Shown in pieces: positions 1 through 11,009 of a DNA stretch of 64,000 nt; the stretch's first letter is position 1, and the number at the start of each line of letters is the position of its first letter. This DNA is from Macrothele yani (Eukaryota; Arthropoda; Arachnida; Araneae; Macrothelidae). The notes below the pieces were generated by a model. It was given only the letters and a program-made list of their open reading frames with translations. It had not been told where the DNA came from and did no database searches. The stretch is from positions 51,292,905-51,356,904 of the forward strand of contig CM077010.1 of assembly GCA_039090855.1 (NCBI GenBank), in the 5' to 3' direction. A program made the translations under genes and the position numbers.

Positions 1-613
1 TTGATTTCCAGGATGCTCCAAATGATTCTGAAAATGACAGAATTCCTCGAATACACAGATGAATCTCATGCCTGAAGAATACATGGAAATCTTTGCGTCA
101 TCTTAACTCATAAAGTTTTCCCGTGTGAATTTTACGCCTGAAGCGGGGTTGGGGGTAGCGACTTCGCAGTTGTTGTTGTGTTCTTCTTCCTTTCTCTCCC
201 GTCTATCTCCGTACCTCCAGTCATCCCTTGTTTAGTTTCGTTTGTTATTACTGGAGTGACCCAGTATTAACCAATGCAACTAAACAACGGTTGCTTCTTC
301 CCTTCACGTGTGACCTTGACCACTTGCATTTGTGATGCCCGCCGTAATATTGGCTTGCCGCGCATTATCGTTTTCCGCATGTTTCCTGGCAACCTTGACG
401 ACGATCGTACCTATAGCCGCACGTGCACTGTTCTATCTCTCATCTTTTGCCATTTTGCAATTGAAAATTCTGGATTTTGTGTAAAAATATTTTTGCTATG
501 AAAGCAGAAATGTATTTTCTGTATGTACATAAAAAAACCATTTCAGTAAAGTGACGATATTTAATATGCACGTATTTCTCGACGTATCAAGATCAAAAAA
601 CATGTTTTATATA
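1..613. other. No gene recognised
   Basis: The first bases look like a splice acceptor (ttgatttccag) followed by about 16 open codons, but no donor or recognisable domain follows and a stop comes quickly. A 75-codon ORF at 274-501 has no family resemblance that I know. I see no exon I can support. Confidence 0.4.
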
Positions 614-614
614 C

Positions 615-1218
615 GTTATTCTTTTTCAGTTAAATCCATTCAATACTGGTTTAACTGTTGGAACTTTATATGTTGTAGTTCCTTTGTGTGAAACGCAATT
701 TCTCAGTTGGAAATTATTAGTAATTACTGCGAACATATACCTCGGTAATCAAATGTAATTCAAGGAAAAACTTTTCACGTACCTCTCAGTTGTAAGTGGT
801 CGATGTTCGAATCTTTGTATGGCTGTTCTCACAGGCTCTTGAGTTTAGACTTTTAAGAATTTAGTAGGCACATTTTTTTCACGGGTTCCGAAATTGGATA
901 GGCAAATTCATCAAATAAATTAATTTTGTCTATCCGATTTCGGGACCTGTGAAGAAAATGTGCCGATTAAATTCTTAAATGTCTAAACTCAAGAGCATGA
1001 TGAAAACAGCCATACAAATATTCGAACATCGACCACTTACAACTGAGAGGTACGTGAAAAGTTTTTCCTTGAATTACATTTGATTACCGAGGTATATGTT
1101 CGCAGTAAATACTAATAATTTCCAACTGAGAAATTGCATTTCACACAAAGGAACTACAACATGTTAAAAGTTCCAACAGTTAAACCACTATTGAATGGAT
1201 TTAACTGAAAGAAGAATG
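615..1218. repeat. Foldback element A, ~600-bp imperfect palindrome
   Basis: Two arms of about 290 bp are reverse complements of each other around a short loop near 905-935. Outer arm ends are at about 615-640 (ttcagttaaatccattcaat) and 1190-1218 (attgaatggatttaactgaa). The arms differ by scattered substitutions, so this is not a recent cloning artefact. It encodes no protein I can see. The layout fits a foldback or MITE-type element; the family is unknown. Confidence 0.8.
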
Positions 1219-1574
1219 TCAATATTTAAATTCTACTTAGTTATGGTATTTACACGAGTCTGGCGGGCTAATTTCAAAGGAGGACGGGTACATTTTTAGA
1301 CAAACCATCCTCGAGGATGGGTAAAATTTCCGAGATTTTTTGTGCCCTGATCCGAGTGTCATCTAATAAAAATAGAAAATAAAATTAAGCAATGAATGCT
1401 GTGCAGCTGCAGAGTCAACAAAAGAAGACAAATATGAAATATGGCCATGGAATTTGCTGAGAAGAAAGCAATACAAGAGGAAACTTGAGCTGATGTTCCA
1501 GAAAGTACAGCAACATAACAAAACAAAAAAATAGCAATGCCAATTTTGAAGATGACAGTCCGATTTTTGGTGTA
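1219..1574. repeat. AT-rich spacer with a short dispersed repeat
   Basis: A stretch of about 45 bases near 1381-1426 (core atgctgtgcag, then agtcaacaaaag) recurs almost unchanged near 34672-34716 inside the second hAT-like insertion. This suggests both are pieces of one old repeat. No gene is seen. Confidence 0.45.
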
Positions 1575-2010
1575 AATGTGACAAGGATGGAAAGTCAGAT
1601 AATATCCGAAAACTTGAAAATTTCATCGTCCTGGAGCGGGACTCGAACCCGAATCTCCCAGATAGCGCCCGGGTATGCTAACCACTACATCACCCAGAAC
1701 GACCAAGTCTCAAGTTTCCAATTAATTTGAATATAATCATCACAGAATTCGCTAGTCGAAGCAACCGGCATTCATGTTTAGCGAATCTGGAGGTTGATAT
1801 CCCGTGATTGATCGGAGGAGTAATCATGGGATAGGATTCTTAACCTCCAGATTCACTAAACATGAATGCCGGTTGCTTCGACTAGCGAATTCTGTGATGG
1901 TTATATTCAAATTAATTGGAAACTGAAGACTTGGTTGTTGTGGGTGGTGTAGTGGTTAGCATACCCGGGCACTATCTGGGAGACCCGGGTTCGACATCCT
2001 TGTCATTTTT
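1575..2010. repeat. Foldback element B with tRNA-like arms
   Basis: Imperfect palindrome of about 430 bp. Each arm contains a tRNA-like segment; on the + strand it lies at about 1942-2000, with an A-box-like stretch (gtgtagtggttagcatac) and a B box (ggttcgacatcc near 1988-1999). The left arm carries the same segment reversed (1630-1690). The centre near 1800 is a short loop. The left arm also has about 40 extra bases between 1589 and 1630. The parts suggest two tRNA-derived SINE heads in inverted orientation. It is unlikely to be a real tRNA gene because the acceptor stem does not pair. Confidence 0.75.
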
Positions 2011-2297
2011 AAAACAAAAAAAAAAACAGATTATCATCTTCAAAATTTGTATTATATGGTGTAATCCCATATTTCTTTCATGATGAATAGCAATGCCTTT
2101 TAAAACCATATTATTTTGTTTTGAACTCAATTTTATATTGTGAATACAGCAATGTGCTCCAGTTTAATATGTACATAAATGAATTACAGTGAACAATTGC
2201 ATCTTGTACTGCGTTATATTCACATTTTCTCATTGCACATTTTGATTTTTCATTCGGTTAAAAATTCAGCTTTTTTTGTTTCTTGGTCAGTCTTGTG

Positions 2298-2450
2298 TAT
2301 GATCATTAAGTTATTCTCTGATATTCAGAGGTTAGCTCCTCACAGAAAGAACTTACTGTTGCTGTTATCAAACATCTCCATTTATAGTGATCTTCGCACA
2401 CAGCTCAAGCTTCATTAACCTCTTATGTTCTTTGCCTAAAATTCTTAATT
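2298..2450 (-). mobile_element. LINE 3'-end fragment (same family as LINE at 30-37 kb)
   Basis: Read on the minus strand, this matches the non-coding 3' end of the LINE at 37170-37345, including the stretch around gaggttagctcc and the downstream cttactgttg block, with about 20-25% divergence by eye. It is a short 5'-truncated copy. Confidence 0.65.
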
Positions 2451-2511
2451 ATTGTATATTGTGTGTTTCACGTGCATTTTGTAACTCAAAAACATCTGTG
2501 AGGGTTTTAAG

Positions 2512-3453
2512 TAGAGGTGGGACGAATCCTAAGTTTTCTCGAATCCTTCATATAAGTATAATTACAAGAAAAAAAAGGAAAGAAAAGACTACTTAAAATT
2601 AAAAGTTTTTAACTGAAGCAACATTTGAAATCTGTGTTTAATGAAAAACAAATTAAAGAATACCGTTTTCAAAAAATATACCCATACTTTTTAAGAAGAT
2701 ACAAATGAAATTTATAATTTACCTTTACTAAATGAAGTACATAACTCTTGCATCTTGAGGTTCATTTCCATTTTCTAAACATAATTTAACAAAAAAATAT
2801 TTGAGTAACAATTCACACTTTTGACATTTTTCTTTAGTAATGAAAGTTCCAAAACCTTTTTTAATCAAAGCAAGTGTAGAGGTGGGGAGAATTATTTCAA
2901 GAGTTAATGTAGATAAACATGAAACACTAAATTGAGTAAATTCTTTCCAGGAAATTTAGAAAAATCAAACACATGTTTGTTTTAAGAGTTAATGAAAACA
3001 CTGAACTCTTTCATGGCAATGTAAAAAAAATCAGAAACCTTTAATGGAGATTTTAATTTAAAAACACTAGCATTCAAACATGCTCTGGGTCTAGCCTACT
3101 TCATTTTTTATCAGCTATGACACCTGATGGGCTACATAGTCTTTCTGGCGTTACTGTCGATGGTGGTGTGATTAAGAACTTTTTACAGAGTTTCCTCAAA
3201 TTTTGGAAGTAACGAGCTATTTCAAATAGCTGTGTTTGCAGTGTAGATGATCTACTTCGATTGTTTTCTAATGTCAGAACTCGTCATGCTGACAAAAATT
3301 TGAACAAATATCACCCTAGAACAAGCAACAAACTCGCAAGTTTTTTAGGTTAAGATTCGAAAGATTCAAATGACAAAAAAGTCACGAGCAAAGATTCGAG
3401 TTTTCGAATCTTGAATCTTTTTCAAGTTCGAGTATTCGAATGTTCCGTCCCTA
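2512..3453. mobile_element. Non-autonomous hAT-like element
   Basis: The ends are imperfect inverted repeats: left TAGAGGTGGGACGAATC and, reversed, right TAGGGACGGAACATTCG. They are flanked by an 8-bp target duplication with one mismatch (gttttaag at 2504-2511, attttaag at 3454-3461), the hAT size class. The interior is AT-rich, with one weakly coding-looking stretch near 3060-3340 but no open frame. I infer a defective hAT copy. Confidence 0.55.
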
Positions 3454-3461
3454 ATTTTAAG

Positions 3462-4786
3462 TAACCATGTGTTATTTCCTAGATGCGATGAAAACTGATA
3501 GTATAAAGTTTTTTAGTGACTAAAATTTAAAGTTCTGCTAGCTACAATATGAAAAATGGGGATTTTCAGTCATTCGGTGAAAACATGAAGGTGAGCAGAG
3601 GTAAACAAATTAACTTGATACACTTGGGAAACAAAATGAAGTACAGTTTGTTACCTGAATATGATGCACATAATAATGATTCTTCTCTCTGTTTTTTGAG
3701 GGGGTCGTTGATATTAATGAGAAGCCCTAACATTCTTATCTGATGATGAAAGTATATTCTGAGTAAAACCATATGCTTAATTTTTTTCCTTATTCACATA
3801 GGAAAATTTTGTACAAATCATCAAGCCCAGGCCAGTCATAGATCATTATATAACACACTCAGGCCGGACTCGGGCTATTAAATGTCCAAGCCCATGATCA
3901 TCTCTAATGCTTACCAATCCTTGATGTCCTTGTGTCACACTCTGAATGATCCTTTACTCCAACAGTTTATTGCAATCCATTTGCTGTTTTCTTACCCCCA
4001 CATGCAAAGTCAAATCATCCATGAAAACAAAAATCAGTACTTTCTACACATACACATATCATGAAATACATATCTGCTCAACTGAGGATTCTTTGCAGAA
4101 AAAGCTTGATTTTCTTAAAGGAATTACAGCACACAGAGGATATATAGCCCTTCTGTTATAGACAAGGTGGCCAAAAATTTTGGAAAACAAAGCCTGTCTG
4201 CATGCTCACACATATAGACCTCCCAGTATGAGATAAATGGGCTGTCATTCCATTCTCACCTCTGATTGGCTTTAAAGTTTCTCAAAAAATTTGTTTTCAA
4301 ATCCATTTAGAAAATGAATTTTTACAAATCAAAAGACTATGTCAAAGATATAAACTTGTGGGGGATTTATTAGATCTTTGGTGAATGTAAATTTGCATAT
4401 GTAAGACAGACCCTCTGGGCCTTAAGTTTTCATGTGAAGGAACACAAGAAGACTTACACACAGAACTGTGAACTAAAGAAGTTGTCTATAGTTCTACATT
4501 GTAACCAAAATAACCATAAATTTTGGTTTAAAAATGCTAAGCTTATTGATAAATATGATTCAACTACCAAACTTGATACTTTAGAAGCTTTCTACTTCAT
4601 CTTCACAACTTTTCAATGGCATGGCATTGACTCTTTATTTTTTTTCAAGTGTATGGAAACAACTCACCAAAATTCATGATCGTCTGAATGCTGATGATGT
4701 CACAATTATTTAAATATTTACACTTTATTTGTCATGATGAAGCCAAGCCAAACATTGTTGATTTGGTTTAACATGTATAAATAGTT
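3462..4786. other. AT-rich sequence, nothing recognised
   Basis: Short ORFs on both strands overlap without coding character. No repeat ends, splice pairs or RNA genes could be supported. Confidence 0.4.
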
Positions 4787-5250
4787 ATACATAATATCTA
4801 AGGTATTGTTTTCCTGATATTGTCAAAGTATTTTGCACGTTGTTGCTCTGTGAGGCACATGCTCCTGGCCCGATAGGTCTTAATGTTACGGGTTTTTGGT
4901 TAGCTATAAAAAAAAATTTGAAATAAAACAATTGTTATGTATTTTCAATTCCACATTCATTCATTCGTACAGTCAAACGTTTTATATTTACTATCGTACA
5001 ATCAAACGTTTTAGATTACTATTATCTTTTAATTAATATTAAATCTAAAACGTTTGATTGTACGAATGAATGAATGAATGTAGAACTGAAAATATATAAC
5101 CTAATTGGTTTATTTAAAAAAAAATGTTATAACTAACCAAAAACCCATAACATTAAGACCTCTCGGGCCGGGAGCACGTGCCTCACAGAGCAACAACGTG
5201 CAAAATACTTTGACAATATCAGGTAAACAATACCGTAGATATTATATATA
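4787..5250. repeat. Foldback element C, ~460-bp palindrome
   Basis: The arms match in inverted order from their outer ends (ataatatctaaggtattg at 4791; caataccgtagatattat near 5228) to a centre near 5020-5040. The left arm carries an extra partial copy of the inner motif (caatcaaacgtttta type), so it is slightly longer than the right. No coding sequence is present. Confidence 0.8.
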
Positions 5251-5504
5251 ATTAACCAAAAGCATGTTTATAGCATAAGACAACCTTTAAGGTTGCCTCA
5301 TGAATTACATATTTTGTAATGTATAAATAGGTGATATTACACTCAAAAATGAGGTAAAGGAGACAGTTCTGATCATAGTGCCTAATTTGTAAAAGTTTAA
5401 AGTGGGAAGATGTTGTAGATTGAAAAAAATCCAGTCCCAGCAATGCCTTCTATTTTGTTTTTAGATATATTATTATTATTAATTCATCATAGTAGAAGCA
5501 TATA

Positions 5505-6297
5505 CAGGGTCAAACATCCCTTATCCAAAAATCTCAAAACCAAAAACCTCTAAAATCAAAAACTTTTTGAAGCAATGGCATAGTGTCACAAATGGGAAAT
5601 TACAAATGGCTCTGGGAAGGCACCCAAGCATTGTGCAGGTCTCTGTGTACTCCATTAATTTTTACACATGATCTCGGATACCCTGGGTAGGGCTCTGACT
5701 CTGTTCTGTTGTAGTGATGTGCAAACCGATTCCTTTAATTCTACTTACTAAAACAGTTTATTTGGTGACACTTCGGGTGAGTGATTTCCGCAGAGCCAAT
5801 CAATTCTGAGTTAGATTCATTTGTCATTTGTTTACTCTTCGAGTTCAATGAATGACTTTCAGTCTAAATTTGTTTTTAGATCTTATGGTAGGAAGATTTT
5901 CATAGTTTTTAGATAATTGCTTTCATAATGTTCATGAAATTTGCATTAACTTTCATGAAATTTGTGTAACACACTTCTGATTAAGGTTTGGTTTTTTGAC
6001 CACAACATGAACCTCACCAAGACACTGTGGTGAACATTTGATGTCTAGTGGAAAGTAATTCTTACTGATTATTTGAGGAAGTTGACTCTTTACAGAATCA
6101 GTTCTTTTCATTAAAGAATTATTTGCAAATAACTTTGATTTCTTGTGAAATCCAAATGGATTTAATGTTTAGACTTGGTCCCATTCCTAAGTTTTCTCGT
6201 TGTATAGGTATACCATATGCTAGTAGTCCAAAAACAGAAAATCCCTAAATGTTAGACACTTCCTGCCCCTAGCATTTTGGATAAGGGATGCTCAATC
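5505..6297. mobile_element. pogo/Tigger-type MITE resembling mammalian MER2
   Basis: The left end reads CAGGGTCAAACATCCCTTAT and the right end, reversed, GATTGAGCATCCCTTATCC. Both are flanked by TA, the Tc1/mariner/pogo target. From memory, the terminal block (catcccttatccaaaa) and the inner blocks near 5575-5615 and 6155-6297 (gtttagacttggtcccat, then gcattttggataaggga) follow the MER2 family of primate DNA transposons. A middle block of about 450 bp has no counterpart that I recall and may be a second insertion near 5715-6140. No transposase is encoded. Confidence 0.6.
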
Positions 6298-6661
6298 TAA
6301 ATGTGTTTATGAATGTGTGTGGGCCCACAAAATGCTAACATACATTTTCCATCTTAGGCCAATCTTCTTACTTGCACCCATGAATGTGAGTAAAATATAT
6401 GTGTTCAATTTTTATTTATTTCAAAGTTGACATTCCAGATAGTTTAGTAGCCGGGCACTTGGTGTACTAGTTTCTTGCACCAAGGGCTTAGGTTCAAGTC
6501 TTTGATGTTGAAAAATGGATGCCGTTTTGGTTCTTTTTGTCTAGTCCTATCATTTCACTAGATTTAGCAGCTCTAAATTAGGGATGGATATCTCTTAAGC
6601 TACAGTGTTTGTGGAGGTCATTTTCACCCCATTTGAAAGTAACAAATAATTAAAATTCATA

Positions 6662-8100
6662 CATTCATCGTCAAAAAAGTAGTTGCACCCAGAAGGAAGC
6701 AACTGACAGAAATGAATTTTGGTGGATAGGTTTGAAATCATGAGGCATGCAAATGATTCAAGTATCACGCTCAGCTGCGCATGTGACGCAAGCAAGGATG
6801 GGTCGTAGCACGGTGCCTGACAGGCTATATAAGGTAGTCCCATTGCATGTGCTTACCATTCTGTCTCATGCTGTTGCGTTAGTTGCATCCTTTGCAAGTG
6901 AAGTATGCCTCGGAGAAAAGTTCGGAAACAATTCAAGCAGTCGGAGGAGTTCGAAAAGGCTACATCATTGGGCTCCGTAAAGCGGGATGGTCTTATTGCC
7001 GTATTGCGTGCCATACCGGTCGTGCGGATATCACCATAGGATGCTGTTGGCGGCAGTGGATAGAACAAGGCACACAGCAGCGACCGGAAGGGTCTGGGAG
7101 ACCTAGCCGAACCATGGAGAGAGAGAGAGGACTGACAGGTTATCCGACCTGCGCAGATTGACCCAACAGCCACAATTGTGGATATTCAGCGAGCAATGGT
7201 GCCCTCCATGCATCGTCCGATTAGTGCCAGCACCATTGGTAGATGACTGCATGACATAGGACTACACACACTCAGACCGTTACGACGACTGCCCCTTTTA
7301 ACACCATTGCATCATCACCAAAGACTGCAATGGTGTCGTGCCAGACTGTCAAGGAGCCGCTCAGAATGGCAACAGGTGTTCTTCAGTGATGAGTCTTGCT
7401 TTTGTCTTGGAGGAGACGACCGGCGAACCCGTGTGTGGAGGCACCGTGGTCAGCGCCAAGATGAGCGGTTTGTTGTCGAGCGTCACACGTTCAAAAGGCC
7501 TGGTGTCATTGTGTGGGGAGCAATTGCCTGCGATGCCCGATCACCTTTGGTGTTTATTACAAGTACTTTGACAGCCCAACGTTACATTAATGAAGTCCAG
7601 CAGCCGGTGGCCCTACCTTTTCTGAATGCTCACTCCGGTGCGATTTTCCAACAGGACAATGGTCGTCCGCATACTGCTGCTGTCTCGAGAGCTTGCCTTC
7701 AAGGCACTGACACTCAGCCATGACCAGCCACATCTCCAGACCTATCACTGATTGAAAATGTGTGGGATGCTATTGGACGCACTATCCACACTCCACCCCT
7801 ACCACACAATCTTCAGGAACTGCGTGAGAAGATTCAAGCTGCATGGGATGGCTTATTGCAGGACACCATTAGGAACCTGTACAACTCCATGACGAGACAT
7901 CTGGCATGCCGTGTGAGCAAACATAGCAGCCTGACGCCATACTGAGACAACTACTTATTGGCATGTAGCTCAATAAATATTGCCCATATCAGTCTCAATA
8001 TTTAATCATTTATTGTTCTTGTTAACCTTTACCTTCCTCCTGAATAGCATTGCAATCCAACACATCGTTCAGGGTGCAACTATTTTTTTTATGATGAGTG
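6662..8100 (+). mobile_element. Tc1-like transposon A
   Basis: A 1439-bp element with terminal inverted repeats of about 30 bp (left CATTCATCGTC..., right ...ATGATGAGTG, both followed inward by a tagttgcacc block) and TA target duplications at 6660-6661 and 8101-8102. It contains one broken transposase gene. The ends are still easy to pair, so it is not very old. Confidence 0.85.
6905..7945 (+). pseudogene. Tc1-like transposase, broken
   Basis: Would encode a cut-and-paste DDE transposase. Start MPRRKVRKQFKQ is at 6905, then the frame shifts to GLRKAGWSYCRIA (paired HTH, 6960-7010) and to GSGRPSRT. After another shift, the catalytic part is open from 7307: FFSDES (first Asp), FQQDNGRPH (second Asp) and SLIENVWD (Glu). 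The in-frame TGA at 7721 most likely replaces a Trp in the LPWPA block, because the same frame continues past it to 7945. By my count 32 residues separate the second Asp and the Glu. Frameshifts and the stop make it inactive. Confidence 0.85.
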
Positions 8101-8128
8101 TATTTTCTTGTTTACTTTACATATATTA

Positions 8129-9394
8129 GGTGTAAAAATAAGTTTTAAAGCATTTTTTGTGTGACGTATTCAGCTAATTTACATATCCGACATTCCCCCA
8201 CGTTGTTGTCATGTGACCGTAACTGGTCCAGAGTATAAAATGTGACACAGAAGTTTGCCCAACAGCCAAACGCACTTGCACATCAGTAGACAAAAGATGG
8301 CAAGCGGTACTGCATTTATTCAACACTGCATTCGTTTCGAATTTCATCAAGGAAAGAGTGCTGCAAAAGCATGTGCATTGATCTGTTCTGGGGGAGAATA
8401 TTGTATCGAAAAGCACGTGTGAGGTTTGGTTTAGACGGTTTAAAGCAGGTGAGTTCGATGTTAGCGATTGAGAACATAGCGGTGCCCCGCAGAAGGTTGC
8501 ACATGAGGAACTGCAAGCATTGCTGGTTGAAGATTCATCTCAAATGCAAAAAGAACTAGCTGAACAACTGGGGGTAACTCAACAAACCATTTCCAGTCGT
8601 TCACGTGCAATGGGAAAGATTTGTCAAAAAGAAGGAAAATGGGTGCCACATGGCCTGAGCATGAGGAACAAGGATGAGCATGTCATGAAGTGTTTGAATC
8701 TATTGAATAAACAACACACAATCTTTCCTGTGGAAAATCGTTGCTGGTGATGAAAAGTGGATATAATACGACAATTCCAAACACAAAAAAACACTGGGTA
8801 ACCCCGGTGGAGCAATGCCTTCGACACCGGAACGCAATATTCACTCCAAGAAAGTTCTGCTGTTCATCTGGTGGGATATGAAGGGTGTGCTCTATTATGA
8901 GCTATTGGAACAGGGTGAAACTGTTACTGCTGATTGCTACAAGCAACAATTGCTGCGATCAAACCAGGAAATCTGTTGGAAACGTCCATTCACAGGCAAA
9001 GGATTGTGTCCCGTGAAATTGCTGCATGACAACGCTAGGCTGCATGTCGCGAAATCGGTCAAGGAAACGTTGTTGATGCTTGGCTGGGAAGTTTTGGAGC
9101 ACCCGCCGTATACTCCCGACATAGCCCCTTCAGACTATCATTTGTTCTGATCGATGCAACATGGTTTGTCTGCTGTATGGTTCCAGACATGTGACAAAGT
9201 GCAAAAATGGGTTGACAACTTCTTCGTGTCACACGACGAAGTGTTCTTCTTAGCTGGAATCCGTCAGCTACCTGACCAATGGCGGAAGGTGATAGATAAT
9301 GACTGCGCATATTTTGATTCGTAATGGTATTGTTGTTTTCTCTCAAATTACATGTTGTGTTGTCTTAAAATGCTTTAAAACTTATTTATACACC
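8129..9394 (+). mobile_element. Mariner transposon (DD34D), 1266 bp
   Basis: Terminal inverted repeats start GGTGTAAAAATAAGTTTTAA on the left and mirror this on the right (ttaaaacttatttatacacc, one or two changes). They are flanked by TA at 8127-8128 and 9395-9396. It lies 28 bp downstream of Tc1-like transposon A; the two share no sequence. Confidence 0.88.
8297..9324 (+). pseudogene. Mariner transposase, broken
   Basis: N-terminus MASGTAFIQHCIRFEFHQGK is at 8297, and the HTH follows in other frames (QKELAEQLGVTQQTIS near 8550-8600). The catalytic half is recognisable: LLHDNARLH for the second Asp, then 34 residues to HPPYTPDIAPSDYHLF with the third Asp, the mariner DD34D signature. The TGA at 9148 directly after DYHLF probably replaces an Arg (CGA to TGA). 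At least three frameshifts are needed to read the whole protein, so it is dead. The C-terminus ends at TAA 9322-9324. Confidence 0.85.
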
Positions 9395-9648
9395 TAAAAC
9401 AATTATTCCAAACATAGTAGTGTATGTATTTTCATTTATTTACTTTATTTTATTCCCTCTCTCCCCAGATTTTTATAAGGTAACAAAGTCCATTTTCAAG
9501 TACAAAAGCAGTGTTCCTATTACTCAGAGTTGACTGTGATGTCACATTTTGCTGGATGTATTTGTGATGTTTCATTTTTGCTGTCTGTGTGTTATAATGT
9601 CTAGAAATTATATGTTTTAATTTATTGGAATATCATAATTCTTTACAG

Positions 9649-9687
9649 AACGTCCATGTGCTGCTGCTCTCAGAAGAATACCACAGG
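9649..9687 (+). CDS. SPOCK: Testican, 39-nt exon (start of thyroglobulin type-1 domain)
   Basis: A pyrimidine-rich acceptor (ttctttacag, 9639-9648) precedes 39 nt that read (x)RPCAAALRRIPQ plus one base, followed by GT at 9688. It enters needing two bases to finish a codon and leaves with one base, exactly matching the exon at 24345. Joined, it supplies the first Cys of the TY-1 domain and the short helix before the PLCD motif, like the PCQTELSNIQ stretch of vertebrate testicans. The donor (gtttag) is weak and is the main doubt. The neighbouring exon is 14.7 kb away. Codon sense, phase and family position together make a chance match unlikely. Confidence 0.72.
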
Positions 9688-10069
9688 GTTTAGTTGGTTA
9701 GTTATTTTTCTGATTTTGAGATTATTTTTCACTGATAATGTTAATCACATTGCATTTGATGCATACATGGTAATCAAATTTAGTTTGTATATTATAGTAA
9801 ATTTCAATATTTTGAAATTATGTTTCTAAAATCATTTAACCATATTATGGTTTTGTATCACAATGCTGCTTTGTGATGAGCTTAGTGCATTGAATCAGCA
9901 GTTTAGTTCTGTAGTTTTACCAGTTTTTGAATTATTTTGCTTAATTTATTTAGTTTTGTTATGGCATAATTTCCTACACCTGCAGTATTATTAGTACCAC
10001 ATTTGTATGGAGTCATTTTTACAAATCCTCTTTCTCCTCTTCATATTGTGCAGGTCACTGTTTTTTAGG
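9688..10069. other. Intron sequence, nothing recognised
   Basis: AT-rich intron between testican exons with no ORF or repeat end I can support. Confidence 0.4.
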
Positions 10070-10500
10070 CTTTCCAACCGTAGGGTGAAGAAGCATATAT
10101 GCTCCAGCTTTGTCTGTCTGTCCGCACGATAACTTATGTAAAAATGGTTTGATTTCGATGAAATTTTAATATGTGGTAGGGCACAACTTGGGGATGAACC
10201 CTACTGAAAATGGGCAAAATGGGATCAAAGGTCAGGACATAGGAGCTGGATTCATTCCATCTCCCTTATGTGTCATAACTTACGTAGAAATGCTTTGATT
10301 GTGACAAAACTTTAGTATGTTGTTCCGGAGGTATACTGAGGCAATTCTGTTTAATATCATCGAAATGGTGTCAAAGGTCAGGGCACAGAAGTGAGGTTTA
10401 TTATTATCCTCATAACTTGAGTAAAAATGCTTCTATTGCGACAAAACTTCAATATGTTGTTCCGGAGATATACGGAATGAATCCATAGTCAGGGTAGGGA
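10070..10500 (+). repeat. Dispersed repeat with ~140-bp tandem modules, copy 1
   Basis: Three degenerate units follow each other (starting near 10130, 10275 and 10413), each with the order ataacttangtaaaaatg, gacaaaactt, a ttccggag block and a caaaggtcagg block. The outer end carries a gctttccaacc and tgtctgtctgtccg motif. A second copy of the whole array, reversed, lies at 54475-55120. Class unknown; no coding capacity. Confidence 0.7.
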
Positions 10501-10713
10501 GGAGTGTTTGTCTGTGTGCGTTTTCTGGTATGTTGGAAAGCGTATCATAATCAATGCATTGCATGATTTTATTAACTTATTTGCTATGATTACCAGTGCA
10601 CTTGTTCTGAAGTGCTTTCACATGTCTATTTTTAAAACAATGCTGCCATATTATCTTAGTTTTTTTTTTTTTTTTTTTTTTTACTTCCCCTGGTATTTCC
10701 TTATGTATAACTA

Positions 10714-11009
10714 TTGAGTTGGCCAAAAAGTTTGTTTGGTTTTTTCATAGAACGGCTCTAGTAGTGCTTGTCTTTAACTTTTTTTGAAACACTTTCATTA
10801 GATTGTATTGTGACAGATGTCATATCAGTGTGCATTTTACAAAAAAATTATCAAAACTGGTAAATTTTCATGTAGCGATTTTAATATTGAAGATTAAAGA
10901 AAATAAGCAACATTTTCAGAATGTCGTGCTTTATTATTTCAAGAAAGGTAAACATGCAACTAAAAAGCAAAAAACTATTTGTGCAGTGTATGGAGAATGT
11001 GCTATATAA
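10714..11009 (+). mobile_element. Mariner 5'-end fragment
   Basis: After TA comes a mariner-like end (ttgagttggccaaaaag). About 190 bp further is a coding remnant QHFQNVVLYYFKKGKHATKK, followed by ICAVYGECAI, matching the first HTH helix region of mariner transposases. The catalytic part and the right end are missing. It is separate from the mariners at 8.1 and 17.4 kb. Confidence 0.6.

Noticed and set aside
1..60. Possible testican exon at the window start (ttgatttccag acceptor)
   Set aside because: Only about 16 open codons, no donor, and no resemblance to the SPARC-EC or Kazal parts.
1630..2000. tRNA genes on both strands
   Set aside because: A and B boxes are present but the acceptor stem does not pair and they lie in foldback arms; better explained as SINE-derived.
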